Shown here piece by piece: positions 44,741 to 54,505 of a DNA stretch of 64,000 nucleotides. The notes beneath the pieces are model-generated. The model searched no databases. It was not told the DNA's origin and saw only the letters and a program-made list of their open reading frames with translations. The stretch's first letter is position 1. The number at the start of each line of letters is the position of its first letter. The DNA is from Nitzschia sp. pyKryTriq1 (lineage: Eukaryota; Bacillariophyta; Bacillariophyceae; Bacillariales; Bacillariaceae), in assembly GCA_956465555.1 (NCBI GenBank), contig OY101116.1:1488001-1552000 (forward strand), in the 5' to 3' direction. The position numbers and the translations under genes were made by a program.

Positions 44741-44807
44741 ACTCTACTACTACTACTAGTAGAGAGAGTAGAGAGATTTCTCTCTACTCTAGTAGTAGTA
44801 GTAGAGT
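44741..44807. repeat. CTACTA/TAGTAG inverted repeat able to form a long hairpin
   Basis: Arms 44741-44759 and 44789-44807 are perfect 19-base reverse complements. Inside them AGAGTAGAGAG (about 44766) pairs with CTCTCTACTCT (44780-44790), extending the stem to about 28 pairs with a small bulge and an apical loop of a few T. Similar AGAGTAG sequence continues to 44856. Confidence 0.85.
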
Positions 44808-45117
44808 AGCTAGAGTAGAGAGAGTAGTAGTAGAGAAGAGAGTAGAGAGAGACTACGTGGTCTATGTGTTTGTACAGTACCGGTGTTGAAGCTTGAAGCC
44901 GTATCATAACGTGTACGGATAGGCGCCTGCCCGCCATACTGAATCCAAGTAGTCATAAGGACATTTGACATCTTGACAACCAGCCATCAGAGATGGATGG
45001 ACCGTCGAGCAGTATCTGTGCCCAACCCAACACAACAATCCGCCATCGACAATGGACGACGATTACCTAGATAGTCTAGCCAGTACGGCACTAGAGCCGC
45101 TAAGAAGCTTGCATGAA

Positions 45118-45146
45118 GCAGTAGCAGCAGCAGCAGCAGCAGCAGG
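45118..45146 (+). repeat. GCA trinucleotide run in 5' flank
   Basis: About eight GCA units with one GTA interruption, roughly 80 bases upstream of the oxygenase start. Not in a supported reading frame. Confidence 0.88.
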
Positions 45147-45224
45147 CTCATACTTCATACTCTTTACTGCATATTGTCTGTCCTCACAATCCATTATAGT
45201 ATTCAGTACCGGTATTGATCGACC

Positions 45225-46321
45225 ATGAAAGCGCCTATCGCCCAACCCCACACCCGGGCAGTGGCGATGCGACAGTTCTTTGAATGGCTCGAGCAGCGCT
45301 TTGGTGGTGTGCTGCCGATGGATACCGGCTCTGCCGCAGAAGTGATGGTGAGGGACTCGCTCCGAGGCCCTGATTTGCAGCGCCTCTTTCAGCATCAGGC
45401 CACGGCATTGCATATTCCAAATTATTTCCCCAGAGCCTCGGCGATCGAACTGGGCGCCCAACTCGCTCAGCAGGTCCAAGACGGAAATGCCAGAAATTGG
45501 AAAGTCAGTACGGCACAGGGGCTAGAATCTAGCGACGTCTTCACTCTGGGCGCACATGTCCCTTACAATGTCGCAGTGGCCAATCAAAGCTTGGAGGAAT
45601 ACTATTCGCATGTTGAGAAAGAATTTCGACAACGGAGAAGGGATGAAAAAAGCAACACCGCCAAGACACTGTGGCCATTGGATCAATTTCGGCTACAATT
45701 GGATGAAGCTTGGCCTCGCGGTGCCGGGTTGGCTCGAGATGCGGAACAACTGGAAAATTATAGGGGAGGTGGTCTACCACGTGTCATGTTGGGGCCGACT
45801 CGATGGAAGCGTGGCTTTGTGCATGTCGATGAACTCGCACCCTTGTCGCCCTCCAGTGGATTCTTTAGCGCCAACATCTACCTTCAACTGCCCGACACAA
45901 TGAATACAGCCGTACCACAGGAAATTCTAGAGATATGGCCTCTTGCGTTAAAGAGCAAATGGGAATGGTACAAGGTGAGAAATAATTGTTTGCTACTCGG
46001 TCGATACTTTGTAAGATATCATGGGTTGGGCATCGGAGACGTGATGATGAGCTCATTTCCCATTCCTTATATGCAATGTTCCGTTGTCAGAATGCGCATA
46101 CTCTTTCAGCTCTTTCGTCGCAGGATGCAGAAGGTCAAATATTATTGCGAAAAGCATTGGGAGAACCTCATCGCATAGCCGTTCAACCCGGTGACTTGAT
46201 TCTCTTGTGCGTTCAGCGACCGCATGCAGCTATTGGTTTCAATCACGAAGGAAAAAGAGTATCTTTACAGTGTTTCTTACAATATAGTGGACTCCAGGAA
46301 CGTCTACTCATTGAAAGTTAG
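45225..46321 (+). CDS. 2-oxoglutarate/Fe(II)-dependent oxygenase-like protein
   Basis: Predicted exons are 45225-45974 and 46124-46321 (315 residues; GTGAGA donor, GTCGCAG acceptor, phase 0). The C-terminal half has the order expected of the double-stranded beta helix: His200 and Asp202 in [11 protein letters not shown], a strand [18 protein letters not shown], distal His284 in [10 protein letters not shown], and Arg295 in KRVSLQCF, ten residues further on, where 2-oxoglutarate would bind. No named subfamily recognised; substrate unknown. The N-terminal 100 residues are helical with a conserved-looking [11 protein letters not shown] entry motif as in phytanoyl or prolyl hydroxylase-like enzymes. 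No targeting sequence is obvious. Stops of this gene and the CBM9-like gene are 35 bases apart, tail to tail. Confidence 0.75.
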
Positions 46322-46356
46322 GCCTGGCCGGCATTGACTTCACTTGACTGTTCGAT

Positions 46357-47595
46357 CTATAATTCCTTGGCTTTATCATCGCCGTCGTCCAAACGCAACA
46401 AACGATCGTGCGTCACTGTCGCCATGGTACCGTCGGGGCTTCCGTCCACGGTCGCGAGGTATCCACCCTCGTCGTCAAGGTCAATCAAAATATCAAAGGG
46501 GTCAGTGATATCCGCATCAATCAAGTGGGTAAGCAGGTCGATATTAGAGGCATAGGTTCCATGATCTTCGAAGAACGCCGCTTGCGCATAATACACATGC
46601 ATCGCAGCCACACGGACCGGCCAGGACGAGTCTTTGGGTGCAGACTCACCACCACTACCCGTCTCCTGGGACTTGTCGCCTTGAGCCTTACCAAAGACAA
46701 TGTATCCCCATGCGTCTGGTAAATGCATCATGACGAATCCACCAAAACGACGGTCTTTGGGGTTCCACACTATCTGAGGTTGCCTATAAAGAGTAGAAAT
46801 GCTGTTAGAGGAAGTGGCAAAAGTTAATTCTCGTGCTTTGCGAAGTACACTAGGACAAAAATCTCACCATGTCCAATTGGTATCGCCCTTATTTTCCACA
46901 CGGCTAAAATTGATACGCCACGTGGTACCGGCTTTCGGTGGCTTGGGATCTTCTTCGATGTGTGAAAGGATATCCTTGTATGAAATGGCAATCTCCAAAG
47001 ACCACGTCGTTCCTTCGCCAGGCGTATTCAATTTTCCCTTGAGCACTTTGACAGCCGTCTTCTGATGGTAAACCTCGTAATAATTTTTATCTGACGGCCC
47101 AGCGATTCTTGCCGAATGTTCGCTTCCACCATCATTGTACGGTTTATCGAGCATTAGATTCCAGATGGTATTGATGGCGTTCACTTCAAGTTCTTTGTAC
47201 CAGTGACACGATCCAACCGGATCGATGAAGACTTCAAAGTCCGAATCCTTTTGAAAAATGGGCGAGTTTCGTTCCTGAAATTCCGCAACTGTTTCAAAAT
47301 CAGTTTCAATGAGTGCAGCGATGTAAAGATGGTTGTCATCCCAAACAGCCTTGAAACGGGTTTTGCAATTTTTGTTGGGCCGTTCGTCGGGGGGTGCATC
47401 CTCCACACCCCGGATATCATCAAAGTACTCCGACCATGGGACATTCTTCCAAACATCCTTGGTCAGATCACCGTCAAGGTTGTCGAAGAGTGGGTATGTA
47501 ATCTTGGGTGCGACGTAGGTCAACGGATAAAGATTCCAATGCGGCGTAAACGGTGATGATGAAGTCATGGTGGTGGAAGCATCCACCGGCATCAT
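46357..47595 (-). CDS. CBM9-like carbohydrate-binding-domain protein
   Basis: Predicted exons are 47595-46868 and 46783-46357 (384 residues), joined NWTW|QPQIVWNP across a codon at GTGAGA and TTTATAG. The fold resembles the family 9 carbohydrate-binding-module group seen alone in many bacteria and algae: ITYPLFDNLDGDLTKDVWKN, FKAVWDDNHLYIAALIETD, PIFQKDSDFEVFIDPVGSC, YKELEVNAINTIWNLMLDKP, WSLEIAISYKDI, TTWRINFSRVE, then FGGFVMMHLPDAWGYIVF. No signal peptide or catalytic domain is visible, so an intracellular sugar-related or unknown role is possible. The last ~100 residues are a separate helical, acidic tail (MHVYYAQAAFFEDHGTY). Confidence 0.78.
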
Positions 47596-48086
47596 GGCAT
47601 TTCAGATGAAAATTGTTCGTAATAAAAAAAAGTGTAATACTACTTCTTGCACCTCGGACTACGTAATGTAGCTGTCATAGATGTGGTGTGAATGAATCAT
47701 CATCGTCAGTCTCCCTCTCCACTCTCCATCGTTTATCCTGCCTGTTGCTCGATCGTCGTGCTCGAGACTCGAGACGTCGTACTGAACGCTGTAAAGAAAA
47801 AGATCTTTCGAAAACGGGGAAGCTATGGCTAATATGGCGCACTTTGGGGGAAATCTCACTACTCGAACTACAGTACTGTACTCGTACAGGTACATGCCAG
47901 TACTATAGACCCAATCTACGAGGAGTCGTCGTCGAGCCAGAGTAGAAGAGGACCTCTCTCTACTAGAGGAGCTAGTATCACCAACATTGGAAGAATGAAC
48001 ATATTAAATATACGAGTAAGGTAAATAATGTAGGCATTACATTCGTCACGAGTTTAGAAGTTTACTACTCCTGCATCATTGTTTTT
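47596..48086. promoter_or_regulatory. 5' flank of CBM9-like gene and 3' flank of DsbA-fold gene
   Basis: No gene seen. A GTAC tract at about 47870-47905 (AGTACTGTACTCGTACAGG, TACATGCCAGTACTA) and a CTCTCTACTAGAGGAGC palindrome at about 47956. Confidence 0.4.
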
Positions 48087-48665
48087 CTACAGTTTTTGCT
48101 TCTTGGCTGCAGATGGCAATTCGCTCTCACTAGTGATAGTGTTGAGCTTTTCTGCCCATTCATCCGGACCCCAAGAGCTTTCTGTATCTTCCACGAGCTT
48201 ATCTTCGATGACATACTTCGGCGTACCATACACTCCATATCCCATCGCCAATTTGTGTTCAGTGTAAGCAGGTTTCACTGCTTTTTCCCAGGCCCCACAT
48301 TCCGAAAGAAATTTCTCTTTCGTGAGCTCATCATCAAAAAATCCCCCCTTTTCTGCAATGTCCGCGAATACAGCCTCGACTTCTGACTTTCTACAGTCGC
48401 CTAGGGCGGCATTCATGTAGCTCTCTTGCGATTCAAAACAGGCATCGACAAACTTTAGCATCTCATTGTATCCCTTGTAGGTCTTTATGAGAGTGGCAGC
48501 ACACTGCGCTTGGAAGGCCTGTGGGTGAAAAGCCAAACTTGTCAAATGTATGGTAAAGTCGTATTCGTTCTCAAATCTGGACTTGATGGCCGGAAAATTT
48601 TCCCAGCTTTTCTTGGAGTAAGGACATTGCAGATCCCAGAAAATCTTCCATGATTTTTTTGCCAT
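48087..48665 (-). CDS. DsbA-fold thioredoxin-like protein with CPYS active site
   Basis: A 192-residue single-exon protein. It starts directly with the thioredoxin strand (KKSWKIFWDLQCPYSKKSWE), so there is no targeting sequence and it should be cytosolic. The active-site motif is CPYS, with the second Cys replaced by Ser as in several DsbA-like and kappa-glutathione-transferase-type proteins. An inserted helical domain and a cis-proline segment (GYGVYGTPKYVIEDKLVED) follow. The tail is basic (AAKKQKL) and could be a weak nuclear signal. A disulfide oxidase role is therefore unlikely; a glutathione-linked or isomerase role is possible. Divergent from a thioredoxin. Confidence 0.8.
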   Translation of the reverse strand: MAKKSWKIFWDLQCPYSKKSWENFPAIKSRFENEYDFTIHLTSLAFHPQAFQAQCAATLIKTYKGYNEMLKFVDACFESQESYMNAALGDCRKSEVEAVFADIAEKGGFFDDELTKEKFLSECGAWEKAVKPAYTEHKLAMGYGVYGTPKYVIEDKLVEDTESSWGPDEWAEKLNTITSESELPSAAKKQKL

Positions 48666-49355
48666 GCTGGGATCGAAAGCAAAACTTTATGTATGATAAC
48701 TACTAGTATGGCTACCAAAATATATGCTGCAATTCAAGTATGATTTCAAAGAAAGATAGATCAAGTGAATGAATTAGTATGCGGAGAATGGAAGCGAAAG
48801 CGATATCGCTTTTGAATGAACACGACGATCGATGATCGATGAGCATCAAGCATCAACACACCACTTGTATTACTACTCGTTACTCGTATCCACGCTACTG
48901 GTGCTGTACTGTACCGGTACGAGGGAAGGACGTTTGCCAACAGAGTGGCGGGCGTCGAATATTCGATTGGACTAGATCGACTTAACTCTCGCAAAATAAT
49001 CGGCATGTTTGTTGCACGTGACGAGATGGGCTGGCTCGCGCTTTGACCCTCGGCGCGTCATGCATGTCATGGTTCGAATGTGAAGCCGTTCTGTGTTTGC
49101 GAAGGTTCCGCGCGAGGGCCTCTCTTTCGCTCACCTTCCTGGCGTGGCAAATAATTGACCACCCGCTTGGCGCTGGGTTTTGCGCCTGAACTCTTGCTTG
49201 GAACTTTGACGGCAAGCAAGGAACAGTTGTGTCGAACAAATACATAAAAGATGAATAAACTCGCATGGCATTGACATCACAACGATTCACACCTCCTCTT
49301 GTATATTCAGCTCAAAGCAAATTCTTTTCCAAAACAACATACATATATCAGAAAT
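48666..49355. promoter_or_regulatory. Divergent gap between DsbA-fold and thioredoxin genes
   Basis: No gene supported. A short GTAC tract (GTGCTGTACTGTACCGGTAC, about 48900) lies in the middle. Confidence 0.4.
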
Positions 49356-49853
49356 ATGAAAGTTCGGTTGCAGCTTCAGATTTTAGTAGTTGTTCTGTGC
49401 CATGCACTCGTTGTGAGGGCTTTCCGACCTCGCAAAGTCGGCAGCAATACATCCATGGGGTCTCGACGGATAAGGGGCGGCGGTGGAGGTTCACAAAGAC
49501 TGCTTTCACTGCCATCGGATAGTCCTACAACGCTTGGCGCAGCAATGAGGTTCAAGAACTTTGAACAGGTTTTGGACACTTTCCGTGAAGAAGCTGTAGT
49601 GATTTATTTCAGTACAGAAAAATGTGGGCCGTGTCAGCTAATGAAGAAGGAAATTGCTGCAGTCAAAGAAATGGTTGGGGATGAGCTCAAAATGTTTACC
49701 ATCGATACCGAGAAGTGGCCTAAAGTTGGATCACGTTTCGAAGTAGCACGTTTACCGTGTTTGGTAGTCTTCCGCGAAGGGGAAGTGAAGCTACGATTGG
49801 AGGGAGTGAACTCTGCCCAGACAGTAGTCGAGCAAGTGAGAAGCTTGCTATGA
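49356..49853 (+). CDS. Plastid-type thioredoxin with KCGPC active site
   Basis: A 165-residue single-exon thioredoxin. The presequence is a signal peptide (MKVRLQLQILVVVLCHALVV) followed by RAFRPRK, an Ala-Phe cut site and basic Gly/Ser/Arg-rich transit segment typical of complex plastids. The domain starts at ~70 and has VIYFSTEKCGPCQLMKKEI with Lys in place of the usual Trp before CGPC, and the cis-proline segment RLPCLVVFREGEVKLRLEG, where an extra Cys follows the Pro. The start at 49356 was chosen because the hydrophobic signal begins there. Target specificity (m, x, y or other type) cannot be told from the sequence alone. Divergent from the DsbA-fold gene and convergent with ADSL. Confidence 0.87.
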   Translation: MKVRLQLQILVVVLCHALVVRAFRPRKVGSNTSMGSRRIRGGGGGSQRLLSLPSDSPTTLGAAMRFKNFEQVLDTFREEAVVIYFSTEKCGPCQLMKKEIAAVKEMVGDELKMFTIDTEKWPKVGSRFEVARLPCLVVFREGEVKLRLEGVNSAQTVVEQVRSLL

Positions 49854-50091
49854 CGTGACATCACGTGACGGCCGTTCGGTGGCTCCCTTTGCGAGATTGG
49901 GCTCCTGCCTTTTTGAATGTTCTATGCCGATCAATTTTTAGCTGACTTTTCACATGGAAAAGTAGCACCGAGAACATTCATCGACAATGTATGCTATGTT
50001 ATGTCATAAAGCTTAGAACCGTTTGTACGATACTAAATAATGCAATTCATGTACATCATCTCAAGTTAGGGTACCTACTATATTCCACGTA

Positions 50092-51681
50092 TTACACATT
50101 AACAGCGTCAACACTCTTTTGTTCTAGCAGAGCCTTGTTGGCCTCCAGGATCGGATCAACTTCTTCTTGGATGAATTCATCGCACTGTTCCGGGGCGCGA
50201 CCCACAAAGAGACTCGGCTCAATCAGTGTATCCAACTTGGCATGGACGGCAGCAAACAAAGGGTCCTTGGCAATGCGTTCCATCAAATCGTTTGGCTTTC
50301 CTTCTCCTTTGACAACGGCTCCGGCAGCCATGGAGTGGACACGAATCGCTTCATGCAACTCTTGACGGTCACCACCAGCTTTGACGCCTGAAAAAACAAA
50401 AGGAATTGTTAAGAAAAGCAAGATAGCGGAAAGCGAAGAGTAATTCAGCAATTCAATTTCAGTACGCCATAACTTACATTCCATGAGAATGACCTCGGTA
50501 GCCATGAACGGCAATTCTGCCATGACATGCAGCCTGACAACATTCGGCCAGACAACCATACCATCGCTGATGTTTTCCAACAACGTCAAAATGACATCCA
50601 CAGCGAGAAAGCCCTCGGGAAGGATAATGCGCCGAATTGCTGAATCGTCCAGAGTACGCTCAAACCATTGGTTGGCATGAGTATTGGCGGCCGCGTTGGG
50701 CAATCCCATGACATATCGTGCCAGGGAGCACACACGTTCCGATCGCATTGGATTTCGCTTGTAGGCCATGGCACTCGATCCGATTTGGTTCTTGGCAAAG
50801 GGCTCCTCGACCTCCTTGAGATTTGCTAACAGGCGAATATCACCACACATTTTGTAGGCCGACTGGGCAATACCACTGAGGAGACTTAAAACGTTGAAAT
50901 CGATCTTTCGCGTGTAGGTTTGTCCCGAAACTGGAATTGCCTTTTTAAATCCCATGAGCTCGCAAACTCTTTTGTTCAATGCCTTTACCTTTTCGTGGTC
51001 GCCATCAAAGAGCTCCAAGAATGTAGCTTGCGTTCCGGTCGTTCCTTTGACCCCACGCATGGGAAGATCTTCAATTTCGCGCTCGAGTCGTTCAAAGTCT
51101 AGAACCAAATCTTGCATCCACAAGGTGGCTCGCTTTCCTACAGTCGTCAACTGTGCCGGTTGGTAGTGGGTAAACCCGAGGGTAGGCACGTCACGGTGCT
51201 GTTCTGCAAACTTTTTCAAGACATTCAAGACTTGAACAAGTTTACGCTTGATAAGTTCGAGGGCATCTCGGATCTGCACGATGTCCGTGTTGTCTCCAAC
51301 ATAGCACGAAGTCGCACCCAGGTGAATAATGGGCATGGCCTTGGGAGCTACGTCTCCAAAGGCGTGAACATGTCCCATGACATCGTGACGGAATTCGGCC
51401 TCCTTCTTGGCGGCGAGTTCAAAGTCAATGTCAAAGAGTTTGGCTCTCATTTCTTCGAGTTGCTCATCGGTGATATCGAGTCCCAGTTCTTGTTCCGCCG
51501 TGGCCAGAGCAGTCCACAACTTGCGCCATGTGGTAAATTTCATGGCCGGGGACCAGACAAAGGACATTTCCTTGGTGGCGTAACGCTGGACCAAAGGGTG
51601 TTCGTAAACTCGGTTATCGGGAAGAGCATCTTCTGGGAAGACGGCAGCAGCCTCGAGGAATTTTTCTGCGTTCGAACTCAT
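50092..51681 (-). CDS. ADSL: Adenylosuccinate lyase
   Basis: Purine-synthesis enzyme that releases fumarate from SAICAR and from adenylosuccinate. Predicted exons are 51681-50478 and 50387-50092 (499 residues), joined EVILMEC|VKAGGDRQELHE. The fumarase-superfamily signature GSSAMAYKRNPMRSE (catalytic Ser loop) is present, as are THYQPAQLTTVGKRA and the substrate segments HLGATSCYVGDN and KGTTGTQATF. The 90-base intron (GTAAGT to TTTTTTCAG) is a multiple of three without an in-frame stop, so intron retention gives an unbroken frame with 30 extra residues. The sequence is of the eukaryotic/animal-like type with a short N-terminus and no obvious targeting peptide. Confidence 0.96.
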   Translation of the reverse strand: MSSNAEKFLEAAAVFPEDALPDNRVYEHPLVQRYATKEMSFVWSPAMKFTTWRKLWTALATAEQELGLDITDEQLEEMRAKLFDIDFELAAKKEAEFRHDVMGHVHAFGDVAPKAMPIIHLGATSCYVGDNTDIVQIRDALELIKRKLVQVLNVLKKFAEQHRDVPTLGFTHYQPAQLTTVGKRATLWMQDLVLDFERLEREIEDLPMRGVKGTTGTQATFLELFDGDHEKVKALNKRVCELMGFKKAIPVSGQTYTRKIDFNVLSLLSGIAQSAYKMCGDIRLLANLKEVEEPFAKNQIGSSAMAYKRNPMRSERVCSLARYVMGLPNAAANTHANQWFERTLDDSAIRRIILPEGFLAVDVILTLLENISDGMVVWPNVVRLHVMAELPFMATEVILMECKLWRTEIELLNYSSLSAILLFLTIPFVFSGVKAGGDRQELHEAIRVHSMAAGAVVKGEGKPNDLMERIAKDPLFAAVHAKLDTLIEPSLFVGRAPEQCDEFIQEEVDPILEANKALLEQKSVDAVNV

Positions 51682-52222
51682 GATGGTTTTCTAGGCTTTG
51701 GTGCTTTTGTTTTGAGTGGATGTATGTAGAGGAGATACGGCCTTTACTACTTGTCAAGATAAGAAAAGAGGAGGAGCTGGTAGATGGTGATGATGATGAT
51801 GATCGTGGTCGATCGTCCTATGATACTACCGGTACCGCTACTCTATTAGAGAGGGATACTTGTACCGGTCCAGAACCCATCATCCTTCTCGCGATCGCCA
51901 TGGCGAAGGGCCCGCCCGCGTTGGAGCGTCGGATGGACATGGTGCGAAGTACCAGGATGTTTCCCAGTCGTGCATATTTTCCTGTGGATTTCGACTATAC
52001 GGATTCCGGATTCCGTCAGACGACCCATTCGAACGTTTCAGTTTTTGAACTTTCCGAACCGTTTCAAGTTGTTTCAACTTCGTTTGATTTTTTTGACGTT
52101 TGACGATGATGAATGATGATGGCCACGATGACACATTATCGTGAAACAACGTTGATCCATACATCATACATAAAGTCCCCCGTCGCCTATCGCACAAGCT
52201 ATAAGCGCGTAACAGAAACATC
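51682..52222. promoter_or_regulatory. Divergent gap between ADSL and double-UBL gene
   Basis: No gene supported. A GTAC tract at about 51826-51872 (ACTACCGGTACCGCTACTC, ATACTTGTACCGGTCC) lies about 150-190 bases from the ADSL start. A GATGATGATGATGAT run sits just before it. Confidence 0.4.
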
Positions 52223-54028
52223 ATGGGGGACTGTCGCATCCGAATAGTGATTGCCAAGGACCTACTTTCGAAAGAAGGAATCCAGCAGTCCGCAGCCGAG
52301 GCAGAAGATATTCGTGGTCGTGATGGAGGTGCGACTGTGACTGTATCCGAGACGACAACAGCGATTTCCTGGACTCGAATCTTTTCTGCCGACACGACGG
52401 TTCGAGAAGTTGCACACGAGACCCCTGTATTGTGGAAGCTTTTCACTACTGTGAATAAGAATAACCATCCATCATCGTTTTCGTCGACGGATTTGCCCCC
52501 CTTTCAGTTATGGGATTGTACCATTCACCCTCCCTCTGATATTTCGGACTGGCCCACGCACACATTTTCAGAAGTGACGGGTCCCAAGAGTAAAACACTC
52601 CACGATGCCGGCTGTTTTCCGTCAGGAACTTGGATTGCATTGCCTAGAGGTATGACGCCCAGTCAGTTCAGTAATACAAACTATGACGAGGATGCGCAGT
52701 ACAACAATAATCGGCTGCAGACGACGAACCAAAGCGAGACAACCACTGGTGCATCTACGGGGAACAACAAGTCATTGGTGGTGGAATTCAAGGACCCCTC
52801 GCTGCTTGCCAAAACCTCATCGGGCGCATTGGCAGCATCCAAACCCCTTCCGTCCCAAGTCTTGGCATCCGTGACTCAACGATTTGAAGAAGTAGATAAG
52901 GAACGGGAGGCACAAGCCGAGCAAGCTAGGGCTATACGCTTGGAAAACCAAGCGCAGTTGCGAAAGCGTCAACGAGAACGTGCTTCCAAGTTGGATCGAC
53001 GGATTCAGCTTTTGGAGGATCAATCTTCTGAAAAAAACAAAAAGGTTTCGGATCAAGTACGTCGAATGCTGGTCAAATCCAGGGCGACGGGTGAAACGAG
53101 ATTAAAACTGCAAGATCGGCTATACTTTGAATGCCTGTTGGACAGGAACAGCAGCGATGAGGACGACCAAGCTCTCGTGCGGGAGTTTCGGTATTTTTCA
53201 CCACAAGACAAATTTGCCAAGATTGCCTCTTCCTTCGAAGGTCCACCCAACAAACTAGGAAGTGAGATGACTGTGGAAGTGCTGGTCAAATGTACGATTC
53301 CCAGTGGGTCGTCAGCCTTGGAAGAATATCGTCGCTTCCCGGTAGCTATGAGAGTGTACGAGGCTATTGCCGAGAAATTCTTGACCGGGGATCAGGTCGA
53401 CACACTCATTATTCGCTGGTTTGCCGACAATAGTACTGATGCAACACCCAGTATTCTAAAGGTTCAAGACCAAACGACGACATCCATTTCTGAGGAAGAA
53501 TCATCGAATGATGTGGTAATGGCCGATGCTATTGGTACGAAAGACACAACACTCGAGGAGGAACAACAAGTGGCGAGTGCGTCCTCTTCGATGGTGGACG
53601 AAGTTATGACAGCCGCCATTCTTGCCATGGACGAAGCCAATAATAAGGGAAAGAAACCAAAAAAGGCTTCCGCTGCAAGCATCAAAGTGAGAAACATGCA
53701 AATCAAGTCAAAGGCCAAAGGGGACGCCAAACGGATTCCAAAGGTGGAAGAAAGGTTCTTCCTCGAGGTGGTCCAGGTGGATAATGGTTCTGGAAAGGCC
53801 TCTTCGACCTTTCACTTCCTTGCCAATAAGGATCCTTTGGAACGTATCATCCAAAGTGTAGCTAGCTCGACCAACACAACAGACTGGGACTTTTTTGTCC
53901 CACTAGCAGACGGTGAAAGTGAAAAGGCGACCTACAGCAAGATTTCGGATACGTCGATTGAATTGGCTGACGCAGCAGCAAAAGGAATTCTGAAATCATT
54001 TGATAGACTTATTTTGCGTCCCAAATAA
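52223..54028 (+). CDS. Protein with two ZFAND1-type ubiquitin-like modules
   Basis: A 601-residue single-exon protein. The N-terminal ~130 residues (CRIRIVIAKDLLSKEG, SWTRIFSADTTVREVAHE) look like an extended ubiquitin-like fold. A coiled coil follows (~220-285, QRFEEVDKEREAQAEQAR, LRKRQRERASKL). Then come two copies of a module reminiscent of the C-terminal ubiquitin-like domain of ZFAND1 (Cuz1): DRLYFECLLDRN with FRYFSPQDKFAKIASSF (~295-410) and ERFFLEVVQVDN with FHFLANKDPLERIIQSV (~505-600). The AN1 zinc fingers of ZFAND1 are absent. ZFAND1 links p97 and the proteasome at stress granules; a related p97 adaptor role here is only an inference. Its stop and that of RPB6 are 9 bases apart. Confidence 0.65.
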   Translation: MGDCRIRIVIAKDLLSKEGIQQSAAEAEDIRGRDGGATVTVSETTTAISWTRIFSADTTVREVAHETPVLWKLFTTVNKNNHPSSFSSTDLPPFQLWDCTIHPPSDISDWPTHTFSEVTGPKSKTLHDAGCFPSGTWIALPRGMTPSQFSNTNYDEDAQYNNNRLQTTNQSETTTGASTGNNKSLVVEFKDPSLLAKTSSGALAASKPLPSQVLASVTQRFEEVDKEREAQAEQARAIRLENQAQLRKRQRERASKLDRRIQLLEDQSSEKNKKVSDQVRRMLVKSRATGETRLKLQDRLYFECLLDRNSSDEDDQALVREFRYFSPQDKFAKIASSFEGPPNKLGSEMTVEVLVKCTIPSGSSALEEYRRFPVAMRVYEAIAEKFLTGDQVDTLIIRWFADNSTDATPSILKVQDQTTTSISEEESSNDVVMADAIGTKDTTLEEEQQVASASSSMVDEVMTAAILAMDEANNKGKKPKKASAASIKVRNMQIKSKAKGDAKRIPKVEERFFLEVVQVDNGSGKASSTFHFLANKDPLERIIQSVASSTNTTDWDFFVPLADGESEKATYSKISDTSIELADAAAKGILKSFDRLILRPK

Positions 54029-54037
54029 ATAGCAGTT

Positions 54038-54505
54038 TTAATCAACAATCAACTCATCAATACTCCAATCTTCGTGACTTCCATCAGGCAAGTATCGTCG
54101 AACGATGATCGGGATTTTCCGCTCTCGAAGCTCCTTTTCCGCGATTCGTAGAGGGTCCGTCTCTCCATCAAGATCCACCATGACGGGTGCATTCATACTG
54201 ATTTGCAGCGCTCGTGTCCCCAGCACACGTGCTCGTTCATATTTCGTTAAATATCGTGTTGTGATTCGTTCCGAGGGTGCCGTCCCCGTCGAGACAAGCA
54301 CTCCATCTGCTCCAGTTGTGCCATCCACCACCATGGCGTCTTCTCGTTCTCCTGTCACATCGAGAGCGTCGTCATCCGCAGCGCCGTCGCCGTCCTCTTC
54401 GGCTCTGTCTTCCAGTCTTCCTTCATCCTCGTCGCCTCCATCAAAGACACCCCCGGAGTTGTCAAATCCATCGCCGCTGCCAATCGGATCTTCGTCGTCA
54501 CTCAT
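54038..54505 (-). CDS. RPB6: RNA polymerase I/II/III subunit RPB6 (ABC23)
   Basis: Small subunit shared by the three nuclear RNA polymerases and homologous to bacterial omega. A single exon of 155 residues: an acidic N-terminus (residues 1-80, [30 protein letters not shown]), then the omega fold [56 protein letters not shown] and the conserved end [14 protein letters not shown]. Size and tail match yeast and human RPB6. The 3' end lies against the double-UBL gene. Confidence 0.97.
   Translation of the reverse strand: MSDDEDPIGSGDGFDNSGGVFDGGDEDEGRLEDRAEEDGDGAADDDALDVTGEREDAMVVDGTTGADGVLVSTGTAPSERITTRYLTKYERARVLGTRALQISMNAPVMVDLDGETDPLRIAEKELRERKIPIIVRRYLPDGSHEDWSIDELIVD

Larger units (their letters stand above)
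44003..45224. promoter_or_regulatory. Longest divergent gap: simple repeats, hairpin and GTAC tracts
   Basis: No gene supported over 1222 bases. From left: an AGTC run, CTCTAGTAGAGTAG palindrome (about 44118), TATACCGGTAGG (about 44190), GTAC tract at about 44645-44700 (GTACCTGGTACCAGGTACTG), the CTACTA/TAGTAG hairpin, GTACAGTACCGGTG at about 44873, a GCA run, and CAGTACCGGTATTG 10-20 bases before the oxygenase start. Confidence 0.4.
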
